From NCBI GenBank assembly GCA_022545805.1, contig JAKEIJ010000017.1, positions 1-7,654 of the forward strand: a stretch of DNA of 7,654 nucleotides, read 5' to 3'. How positions within the stretch are numbered: position 1 is the first letter of the stretch; the number at the start of each line of letters is the position of its first letter. The position numbers and the translations under genes were made by a program. Below the pieces are notes generated by a model. That model was given only the letters and a program-made list of their open reading frames with translations. It had not been told where the DNA came from and ran no database searches. Of the stretch, positions 1-5,845 are shown piece by piece. This DNA comes from Nitrosotalea sp. (GTDB lineage: Archaea > Thermoproteota > Nitrososphaeria > Nitrososphaerales > Nitrosopumilaceae).

Positions 1-573
1 AATAGTAAGATATCTCTTCTTTTTGGGGTTACTCCTTCTGCATTCATCCCGCCTTTTGATACTATCAATTCTGATACAATGATAGCATTTTTTGAAAATA
101 ACTTCAAGTATATTTCAGCAGATGTATCTCAGGATAACTCAACTTCTTTCACAAAAAGTGTACAAGTTTATCATGTTCCTGGAACTGCCCAAATGAGCAA
201 TCTAACTGGTAATGATAGCATCTGGCGTCATTATGATAATCAACACATTCTTGTAAAAATAATGTCAGATATACACAAGTATGGCTATTCTATGGTAATA
301 TTACATCCCCCTGAATTTGCACAAAGACTACAATCTCATTATACAAATGATGTGAATGCAACTCAAATCAAAAACCTTGGACTGCTCATTGACAGTATCA
401 ATAAAAGTGGTATCAAAATAGTAACTATGGATCAAATTCCAACTAACATGCAGGGCAAACACTACCCTGGTTGGCTGAATAGTGTTTTTGTGTTAAATGA
501 AAAAGGGGTAATTTCTGACAAGCAAGTTTTATCTAATGTCAATTACTTGATGACCAAGAAAATTATTACCTAA
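1..573 (+). CDS. Polysaccharide deacetylase (NodB/DUF2334-like) paralogue, 5'-truncated by window edge
   Basis: The reading frame is open from base 1, so this is the last 190 codons of a longer gene; the ATG at 79 is internal. It aligns by eye with the two complete deacetylases downstream: FGVTPSAFIPPFD (residues 8-20) matches motif 3 of the NodB fold, YHVP (57-60) matches YHLP/YHIP, and KYGYSMVILHPPEFA (93-107) matches the late His-Pro motif. The Asp-Asp and His-x-x-x-His metal-binding motifs lie upstream of the window. After the catalytic core there is a tail (about residues 155-189, PGWLNS…KGVISDK…NYLMTKKII) that resembles a C-terminal module recurrent in thaumarchaeal exported proteins; the paralogues lack it. 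By family, these enzymes remove N- or O-acetyl groups from extracellular polysaccharide using a divalent metal. Export is inferred from the paralogues because the N-terminus is not visible. The substrate is unknown. Confidence 0.85.
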   Translation, partial: NSKISLLFGVTPSAFIPPFDTINSDTMIAFFENNFKYISADVSQDNSTSFTKSVQVYHVPGTAQMSNLTGNDSIWRHYDNQHILVKIMSDIHKYGYSMVILHPPEFAQRLQSHYTNDVNATQIKNLGLLIDSINKSGIKIVTMDQIPTNMQGKHYPGWLNSVFVLNEKGVISDKQVLSNVNYLMTKKIIT

Positions 574-627
574 TCATGGTATCCAAATAAATTAAAACTG
601 AATTAGTTGATTATACTTATTTAAGAC

Positions 628-658
628 TTGTTCATTTTCGTAACTGAACAAAGTTACG
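628..658. repeat. Two interleaved inverted repeats upstream of the second deacetylase gene
   Basis: CGTAACT (639-645) and AGTTACG (652-658) form a perfect 7-bp dyad around the 6-base spacer GAACAA. That spacer is in turn part of a second perfect 7-bp dyad, TTGTTCA (628-634) with TGAACAA (645-651). The two structures are mutually exclusive as RNA hairpins. On DNA they could be a regulator-binding site just upstream of the candidate TATA box at 676-684, or part of the 3' end of the preceding transcript. The symmetry is directly visible; the function is inference. Confidence 0.45.
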
Positions 659-675
659 CAAGGTACTAAATTAAC

Positions 676-684
676 TAATTAAAA
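676..684 (+). promoter_or_regulatory. Candidate archaeal TATA box for the second deacetylase gene
   Basis: TAATTAAAA is the best TATA-like run before the ATG at 728. It would place the transcription start near 705 and leave a leader of about 20 nt. No convincing Shine-Dalgarno sequence precedes the ATG. The whole intergenic region is AT-rich, so this call is weak. Confidence 0.25.
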
Positions 685-727
685 CTATTCTAGGGTGTGA
701 ATGTGTTGATTATGTCCACAAGTACAA

Positions 728-1771
728 ATGATCCTTGATAAAAATAAAAATGTGCAAATTAAAACTGGTGTAAGACTCTTAACGTTTTTTACAATTTTTC
801 TATTACTGTTTAACTGTGGTTCAAATTTGGTTTCAATTAGTGCCAACGCACAAGCGGAAAACATTGCAGGATCTAACACTTACCCAGGTACACAAGGCCC
901 CTGCAAGTGCGTAGTCTTTAGACTAGATGATGTAAACAGCGATTTTCTAACAAAAGTACAGATAAATTTAATGGATCAGTTCATTTCACAAAACCAAAGC
1001 ATTTCGCTAGGACTTATAATGCACAGAATAATCCCAACATCTCCAGTAGTTGAAAAAATTAAGGAAGGAAAACAAAAGGGCTTGTTTGAACTGGATCTTC
1101 ATGGTTGGGATCATGTTGATTATTCACAACTGAGCAAAGAAGAACAATTTGGAACATTACAGAAAGCTAGTGACAAAATGAATACAATTTTTGGTCAACA
1201 CTCACAAGTCTTCATACCTCCATATAACAAGTTCAATGGTGATACCATTGGAGTTTTACAATCTGTAGGAGTTCGAATATTTAGTTCAGATACATCGGCT
1301 GATAGAAATCCATACTTTGTAGCAAATGGAATGAATGAAGGCAGCTCTAACCTGACATTATATCACCTTCCAGCTATGACTAGTTTCAAAGATGACAATG
1401 GAAATGGTACTTGGATAAAAGTTCCTATACAGACAATCTTGAATGATGTGGATGATAGTGTAAACAGATATGGTTATGCGGTGGTTTTATTACATCCCCA
1501 GAATTTTGCAAAGATGGTAAACAACGTATTTGTTGACACTGTGGATGAAAATGAAATTAACGATTTGTCTCTATTGATAGAACAGATGAAATCTGAACAT
1601 CTGCGAATTACAACATTTGCAAATGTAATAGGATCGCAAGTGTCTACTTCCTCTAATATACAACCCGCTCCTGAATTTTCTGGAATGGAGATCATTGTTT
1701 TGGTAGTATCAATATTGTTAGTTATTGGGTTTTCAGTCACCAAAAACAAATACCATATATCCAAATCCTAA
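728..1771 (+). CDS. Secreted polysaccharide deacetylase (NodB/DUF2334-like) with PEFG-CTERM-like sorting tail
   Basis: A 347-residue exported metal-dependent carbohydrate deacetylase. A signal peptide runs to about residue 43 (hydrophobic core 17-30, plausible cleavage after AQA). The NodB core carries motif 1 FRLDDV (64-69, Asp67/Asp68), motif 2 HGWDH (125-129, the His-x-x-x-His pair), motif 3 FIPPY (162-166), YHLP (212-215) and LLHPQNF (254-260). Asp plus two His is the standard metal triad of the family. A Cys-x-Cys pair (59, 61) sits just before motif 1. The C-terminus has PEFSG (315-319), then a hydrophobic segment (about 321-336) and a Lys-rich end, which resembles the thaumarchaeal PEFG-CTERM sorting signal read by an archaeosortase; Ser replaces Gly. 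ATG 728 is the first start after an in-frame TGA at 707. The gene follows a truncated paralogue in tandem and converges with the next gene across an 8-bp gap. The substrate is unknown. Confidence 0.88.
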   Translation: MILDKNKNVQIKTGVRLLTFFTIFLLLFNCGSNLVSISANAQAENIAGSNTYPGTQGPCKCVVFRLDDVNSDFLTKVQINLMDQFISQNQSISLGLIMHRIIPTSPVVEKIKEGKQKGLFELDLHGWDHVDYSQLSKEEQFGTLQKASDKMNTIFGQHSQVFIPPYNKFNGDTIGVLQSVGVRIFSSDTSADRNPYFVANGMNEGSSNLTLYHLPAMTSFKDDNGNGTWIKVPIQTILNDVDDSVNRYGYAVVLLHPQNFAKMVNNVFVDTVDENEINDLSLLIEQMKSEHLRITTFANVIGSQVSTSSNIQPAPEFSGMEIIVLVVSILLVIGFSVTKNKYHISKS

Positions 1772-1779
1772 TATAAAAA

Positions 1780-3171
1780 TCAGGAAATTGGTGGATTGAT
1801 CTCTCTTATACTTAATTTTTTGAAATCAAATTCTGCATTGTCTGCCCTGAATTGTTGCTCTGTGCCTCCCCATGATATTATGTCATCATTATTCATTGAA
1901 TTTCCCGTTGTGATGTTCTTGCATCCATATTTTGCAGGATCACCTGGGACTGGCCAACCTGAATCTATTTGTTCAAATACCTTGTGCCAATTATTGTTGT
2001 CTTGATCATCTACCCAAATTTCAAATTTTACTGCAGTGTTATTTTTGATATTATATGTCATGGTCTTCATTCCAATCCAACGGTCGGCTAATGGGGTTGT
2101 AATTCCTGTAGTGGCAAATGTTTCTGAATAGCTTGATTTGTCTCCTGCATGGTAGAGTGATTTTTGAACTTCTGCGTTTCCATCATAGGTTATGCTTGAG
2201 TAATATGAATACCCCTGGCAAATTGAGACGTGCGGACTACCACTTCTTGTCACATGGGTAAACTCTTGAGGATAATGAGTGCTATTCTGTAATCTGTAGT
2301 ACCCGGTCATTTCTGTGTTCAACCAAAGTGTATTTGGTGGCGAATTCACTACTAACCTTACTCCTTCATTTTCTGGAACATCGATTCTTTTTGCGTGCCA
2401 TGAATCATCCGTAGGGTTTTTGTAAAGTTGCATACATGTTGTCGGATCATCACAACTGGCGTTTGAATCAGGACCTGTGTAAAACATTGTATCATTTAAT
2501 GGGTCACCTGAATTCATGTACCATTGAGGGCCATCTTTTTTTGTTGGATAGATCTCCTTGACACCGAAAACATCATCTGTTTCACTTACTGGTGGCATGT
2601 TGATCATAACCGAGTCATTATTGTAACTGATATTTGTCTTGAATCCTTGGATTGCGTAATTATTTGATCTTGTATCTATGTGGTAACTGTAGTACCCGTC
2701 AGGTTGAATATTAGTAACTGGTATACTGTCAGTCTTGTATAGCGTTCCATTGTCAAAGAAAACCTGAACTAGTATATTGGTTCCATCTCCAATGGGGTAT
2801 AATTTTATATCAATATCGTGAGAGTCAATCACAGTTCCGTTTCCATATGCAGCATTGCGATAATTTTGTTCTAATAACCCACTAAGTGTAGATGACGTAT
2901 TTTTTGTCCATCCTCGCTCAAGTAAGGAATCAACTGTTTCCGGTTTTACGCATGCTGGGGAATTATCTCTTGTTTTCATAATCAGCTGAAGATTTTCTTT
3001 ACAAATAATCATGTTTGCAGAAATTCCTGCATTGTATTGTTCTAGTGGACTCTTCGTTATGAGCCATTTCGGGATTAGATCATGCAAGTCGCCTGTTTCA
3101 TTCTGCCCAAAGACGTTAGGTAGGATGATTGATATTGCATAAATAATAATTATTGAAAATAATGCTCTCAA
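1780..3171 (-). CDS. Secreted sequon-rich protein with beta-sandwich (lectin/lyase-like) C-terminal domain
   Basis: A 463-residue protein starting at TTG. This is the only usable start between the in-frame stop at 3235-3237 and the signal peptide it begins (hydrophobic residues 4-19, possible cleavage after VFG, residue 22). Residues 54-88 (IICKENLQLIMK…SPACVKPET…LLERGW) match a Cys-pair module that I recall in many thaumarchaeal exported proteins. Residues 115-195 look like a beta domain. From about 310 to 456 there are Trp-, Asn- and Asp-rich strands (ADRWIGMKTMTYNI, VKFEIWVDDQDNNNWHKV, RADNAEFDFKKLSIREI). Their pattern resembles jelly-roll/concanavalin-like polysaccharide lyases or carbohydrate-binding domains, but I cannot assign a family or a catalytic residue. 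At least eleven N-x-S/T sequons (for example N24, N91, N111, N141, N180, N226, N296, N419) suggest heavy N-glycosylation. There is no C-terminal anchor. Its position between deacetylase paralogues suggests a role in surface glycan binding or breakdown; this is inference. Confidence 0.8.
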   Translation of the reverse strand: MRALFSIIIIYAISIILPNVFGQNETGDLHDLIPKWLITKSPLEQYNAGISANMIICKENLQLIMKTRDNSPACVKPETVDSLLERGWTKNTSSTLSGLLEQNYRNAAYGNGTVIDSHDIDIKLYPIGDGTNILVQVFFDNGTLYKTDSIPVTNIQPDGYYSYHIDTRSNNYAIQGFKTNISYNNDSVMINMPPVSETDDVFGVKEIYPTKKDGPQWYMNSGDPLNDTMFYTGPDSNASCDDPTTCMQLYKNPTDDSWHAKRIDVPENEGVRLVVNSPPNTLWLNTEMTGYYRLQNSTHYPQEFTHVTRSGSPHVSICQGYSYYSSITYDGNAEVQKSLYHAGDKSSYSETFATTGITTPLADRWIGMKTMTYNIKNNTAVKFEIWVDDQDNNNWHKVFEQIDSGWPVPGDPAKYGCKNITTGNSMNNDDIISWGGTEQQFRADNAEFDFKKLSIREINPPIS

Positions 3172-3192
3172 ATACTGATAATTTATTTCATA

Positions 3193-3200
3193 GTTTAAAA
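3193..3200 (-). promoter_or_regulatory. TATA box of a probably leaderless transcript for the TTG-start gene
   Basis: On the minus strand TTTTAAAC is centred about 26 bp before the TTG at 3171. That is the normal archaeal distance from TATA box to transcription start, so the mRNA would begin at or very near the start codon. This supports the unusual TTG start and explains the absence of a ribosome binding site. Confidence 0.5.
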
Positions 3201-3259
3201 AATTGGCGTATCTTACATGTGTAAAAAAATCTGATTAAAAAATTACGGTACTTTAATTT

Positions 3260-3300
3260 TGACACCACCTGACACAACTAGCCTCCAAATGCCTATCAAT
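3260..3300. repeat. Two pairs of 10-bp-phased direct repeats in the divergent promoter region
   Basis: TGACACCACC (3260-3269) is followed directly by TGACACAACT (3270-3279), with 8 of 10 bases identical. GCCTCCAAAT (3281-3290) is followed by GCCTATCAAT (3291-3300), with 7 of 10 identical. Both pairs repeat with about one helical turn, as expected of side-by-side half-sites for a DNA-binding protein. They lie in the only promoter region shared by the secreted protein gene (-) and the large deacetylase gene (+). Binding is inferred, not shown. Confidence 0.35.
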
Positions 3301-3327
3301 TATTCTTCAAAATAAAATATCACAGAG

Positions 3328-5286
3328 ATGAATGAATTACACTATGGTAGAATATGCAATGAATCCTTGCTTATATTTTCTATTTTCGCATCACTTCTAA
3401 TATTATCTGTAATACAGCCTGCATTGGCAATTTCACCTGATAAAGTGGATGTTAATGCAAATACCAAGTCCGTAGTAACAACACTTCCTGTTCTATCAAA
3501 GCCTGTAACGGTGAATGATGTATCCACAACAAATGTTGTTTCTGACAAAAACACCTGTCCTTGCATCGTGTTCAGGTTGGATGATGTACAAGGATCATAC
3601 TTGTCTGACATTCAAATGAAAATCATGGATGTCTTTCAAAAGAAATATGCAAGTCTCAGTATTGGAATCACTGGTTATAATCTCACCCAAGATGGTAAAC
3701 TAGTCTCATATTTACAAAACAATCTCAAATCTGGGCATGCTGCTACCGAGATCGCAAATCATGGTTGGAGGCATGAGGACTTTGCTAAGTTGAGTCTGTC
3801 ACAACAGGTTGTCTTGATGAATAAAACTAATCTTGAATTAAACAAGATGTTTGGCAAAAAGCCAAATGCGTTTCTTGTACCATATGGCATGTATGATAAT
3901 GACACTCTAAAGGCAATCAAACAACTGAAAATGAATGTAATCAGTTCTAGCATATGGAGCGAGGACAAATTTGTTTTAGCCCAGGGAAAAATAACCGCAA
4001 ATAAAGATTCACTAGGACTCTACCACATCCCGTCCATGACTGAATTTCAAACTGATACTGGAAATGAGACCTATTGGACAAACATTCCGAAAGATAGGGT
4101 AATTGATAGTATAAATTCACACATAGCAAAATATGGATATGATGTATTTTTAATACATCCACAAAATTTTGCAACGCTTGTAAATGGTCAATACGTCAAC
4201 ACTGTTGACACAACACATCTCGATGAACTTGCAAGTATAATTGATTATGTAAAGTCAAAACACATTCACATTTCGACAATTTCTGAAATTGCTGGGCTTG
4301 ATCATACTAATATCACACCAATTGTAAAACCTGTTGTAATTACCTCAAAACCAGTAGATGCCCCTATTTCAAAATCCTCTTCTGGCGTTGATGTTAATGC
4401 CATAGACTCTACAGATCAACCAAGAGTTGCAAAATACGTGGAGCCAAATGGCTCATTGACGATGAACATACAATATCCTAGTGCTGATCCTGCCAATGCT
4501 CATATGTTGTCAATGAAAATCTATCGTGATTTTGACACAAAGCCCTACATGGAATTATCATCCATATCTGATAACCCTTACATCGTAACGCTTCCAATGT
4601 ATCATCAATACAAGATACAGACATTTGTTAACAGTATGCTTTCAAGTGTGAATTTGGCTACACTTGATAGCACAAATCAAAATATAGATGTCAATATTCC
4701 ATGGGGCGGAACCATACTTGTTTCTGCATATTTCAGTGATGGTCAAACACCAATTTCTGGCGCTAGTGTATCCATAAGATCTCAAGATAATATAACACGA
4801 GCAACCGGAGTTACCGATTCTGATGGGTCGGCAACTAGGTTTTCACTTCCATCCACAAATGTTGATGGTAATTACTACATCATTGATGTAAAAATAAACA
4901 ACCATCTGGCTTTCTCTTCTGATCCTGTTACCTTATCGCCTGAGGGTATTAATAAAATCAAACTGGTTGCGCCTTGGCATTCCATGATTGAAAATCTCAT
5001 CACCGTCAAAGTATACAATCAAACCAAAGTCTTACCTTCCAATGGACAGACATACTCAGTTCAAATGTATGACGACCAAGGAAACAAACTATCAGAATCT
5101 CCAGTTAACATACACGGCGAGGGCCATTTCTGGTCAATGCAAGTGGGAGACTATGTCTTCAAGGTTGTAAAGGCAAGTAACGGTACCGTGCTTGGTAACA
5201 TGTTTGTCACTGTAGATGGTACAAAGGATAACTTTGACATGACAATTCAAAATCACCTCTCTGAAACAAAACCGGTCTTGAACTAA
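3328..5286 (+). CDS. Large secreted polysaccharide deacetylase (NodB/DUF2334-like) with C-terminal beta-sandwich domains
   Basis: A 652-residue exported deacetylase. A signal peptide covers residues 1-34 (hydrophobic 13-30, cleavage after PALA). After a Ser/Thr/Val linker comes the NodB core (about 76-325): Cys-Pro-Cys (77-79), motif 1 FRLDDV (82-87), motif 2 HGWRH (145-149), motif 3 VPYG (184-187), YHIP (232-235) and LIHPQNF (275-281). All metal-binding residues are present. A Pro/Ser/Thr-rich linker (326-365) leads to about 280 residues of predicted beta structure, read here as roughly three Ig-like or carboxypeptidase-regulatory-like domains; the clearest is SGASVSIRSQDN…GVTDSDGSA (478-502). 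These may bind polysaccharide or present the enzyme at the surface. There is no transmembrane tail or PEFG motif, unlike the paralogue at 728-1771. ATG 3328 gives a complete signal peptide. The upstream region is shared divergently with the TTG-start gene, and a small acidic ORF follows 10 bp downstream. Substrate unknown. Confidence 0.88.
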   Translation: MNELHYGRICNESLLIFSIFASLLILSVIQPALAISPDKVDVNANTKSVVTTLPVLSKPVTVNDVSTTNVVSDKNTCPCIVFRLDDVQGSYLSDIQMKIMDVFQKKYASLSIGITGYNLTQDGKLVSYLQNNLKSGHAATEIANHGWRHEDFAKLSLSQQVVLMNKTNLELNKMFGKKPNAFLVPYGMYDNDTLKAIKQLKMNVISSSIWSEDKFVLAQGKITANKDSLGLYHIPSMTEFQTDTGNETYWTNIPKDRVIDSINSHIAKYGYDVFLIHPQNFATLVNGQYVNTVDTTHLDELASIIDYVKSKHIHISTISEIAGLDHTNITPIVKPVVITSKPVDAPISKSSSGVDVNAIDSTDQPRVAKYVEPNGSLTMNIQYPSADPANAHMLSMKIYRDFDTKPYMELSSISDNPYIVTLPMYHQYKIQTFVNSMLSSVNLATLDSTNQNIDVNIPWGGTILVSAYFSDGQTPISGASVSIRSQDNITRATGVTDSDGSATRFSLPSTNVDGNYYIIDVKINNHLAFSSDPVTLSPEGINKIKLVAPWHSMIENLITVKVYNQTKVLPSNGQTYSVQMYDDQGNKLSESPVNIHGEGHFWSMQVGDYVFKVVKASNGTVLGNMFVTVDGTKDNFDMTIQNHLSETKPVLN

Positions 5287-5296
5287 ATAGTGTGAT

Positions 5297-5449
5297 ATGA
5301 AAAGTACATCATACAAGAAACTTGAGGTTGTTGAAACTGATTTAGATGATCTTGATAAATTTGAGTTCGACGAACTTGATGACTTGAAAGAATTCTTTGA
5401 AGATTCTGATACAAAAGATCTTTTTACTGTAACAAATTTTAAAATATAA
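5297..5449 (+). CDS. Small acidic hypothetical protein (50 aa)
   Basis: ATG to TAA encodes 50 residues, starting MKSTSYKKLEVVETDLDD. Sixteen Asp/Glu fall between residues 10 and 41, against seven Lys overall (net charge about -9). They are interleaved with Leu/Phe (L16, L19, L27, L30, F33, F34), which suggests an amphipathic acidic helix. There is no signal peptide or known motif. It begins 10 bp after the large deacetylase stop, so it may be cotranscribed; GTGAT just before the ATG is too close to act as a normal Shine-Dalgarno sequence. The biased composition and clean ending before a convergent gene favour a real gene, but its length leaves doubt. Function unknown. Confidence 0.55.
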   Translation: MKSTSYKKLEVVETDLDDLDKFEFDELDDLKEFFEDSDTKDLFTVTNFKI

Positions 5450-5457
5450 AAAGAGAA

Positions 5458-5474
5458 TTTGGATTTAGTCCAAA
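5458..5474. terminator. Hairpin between convergent small genes, possible bidirectional terminator
   Basis: TTTGGA (5458-5463) pairs perfectly with TCCAAA (5469-5474) around a 5-base loop. It lies in the 40-bp gap between two convergent stop codons. On the minus strand it is followed by a T-rich run (CTCTTTTTATATTTT), and on the plus strand by TTGTTTTATTT, so it could end transcription in both directions. Archaeal termination depends mainly on the T-tracts. Confidence 0.45.
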
Positions 5475-5489
5475 AGCAAGTTGTTTTAT

Positions 5490-5654
5490 TTAAAATTCAA
5501 TCTTGTCTTTTTCAGTAAGAAGAAATTTCTTTGATTTTCTTACACCTTTTAGATCAAACCAGCTTATCTTCAGCATCACTTTCTTACCTTTGATCTCATC
5601 AATAGTTATCTTGTCAGCTATCTTTACAAGCTCACCTAGTGTTTGATTTGACAT
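5490..5654 (-). CDS. Small basic hypothetical protein (54 aa)
   Basis: ATG at 5654 to TAA at 5490 encodes 54 residues, starting MSNQTLGELVKIADKITIDE and ending KDKIEF. It has 12 Lys and 1 Arg against 8 acidic residues, with an N-terminal helix-like part and then alternating hydrophobic strands (VMLKISWFDL, KKFLLT) that suggest a small beta-containing basic domain. There is no signal peptide, so it is probably cytoplasmic. The regular protein-like pattern and standard start support a real gene. It converges with the acidic ORF and diverges from the AsnC-domain gene. I do not recognise a family; nucleic-acid binding is possible from charge alone but not shown. Confidence 0.65.
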   Translation of the reverse strand: MSNQTLGELVKIADKITIDEIKGKKVMLKISWFDLKGVRKSKKFLLTEKDKIEF

Positions 5655-5694
5655 TTTTTACTTAATTTTGTTTTTCAATTTGATTCTTGGGACG

Positions 5695-5704
5695 AAATTA
5701 AATA
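5695..5704 (-). promoter_or_regulatory. Candidate TATA box for the 54-aa basic protein
   Basis: TATTTAATTT on the minus strand lies about 45 bp before the ATG at 5654. It would give a start near 5672 and a leader of about 18 nt. The surroundings are AT-rich, so alternatives cannot be excluded. Confidence 0.3.
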
Positions 5705-5813
5705 CACATGTTATTCAAAAAATTCCACGCTATGATGTTTCTCTAGAAAATACATGATCTCCGATGATCGTTTAAGCTAATGTTATGATAAATCAGCTAT
5801 CTTGTTGAAGATG

Positions 5814-5820
5814 TATAATA
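5814..5820 (+). promoter_or_regulatory. TATA box of a probably leaderless AsnC-domain transcript
   Basis: TATAATA is centred about 29 bp before the ATG at 5846, so transcription should begin at or within a few bases of the start codon. This supports ATG 5846 over internal starts such as Met17. The rest of the 5655-5845 gap shows nothing else clear. Confidence 0.5.
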
Positions 5821-5845
5821 TGCAAAAATTACCCTTATACTATTA

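Noticed and set aside
79..573. ATG at 79 as the true start of the first deacetylase
   Set aside because: The same frame is open to base 1 and encodes FGVTPSAFIPPFD, which aligns with motif 3 of the paralogues, so the gene starts upstream of the window.
628..658. H-type pseudoknot from the interleaved repeats
   Set aside because: The loop that would cross the first stem has zero length, so both stems cannot form together; they can only be alternatives.
589..767. AATTAAAACT repeated three times (590-599, 677-686, 757-766)
   Set aside because: The 10-mer is almost pure A/T in an AT-rich region, the spacings (87 and 80 bp) are irregular, and one copy is inside a coding sequence; chance is a sufficient explanation.
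728..820. Lipoprotein signal (Cys30) in the second deacetylase
   Set aside because: The residues before Cys30 (LLFN) do not fit a lipobox, and a signal-peptidase I site (AQA, 41-43) is better placed.
1474..1764. Minus-strand ORF opposite the second deacetylase
   Set aside because: It lies wholly inside a well-supported gene, and its product has no recognisable features.
5134..5316. Minus-strand ORF over the end of the large deacetylase
   Set aside because: It overlaps the deacetylase C-terminus and the start of the acidic ORF; the product is Cys/His-rich with no family signal, as expected of an antisense shadow.
5751..5770. ATGATC direct repeat near 5754-5769
   Set aside because: It is a short match with partial symmetry only, with no clear position relative to either promoter.
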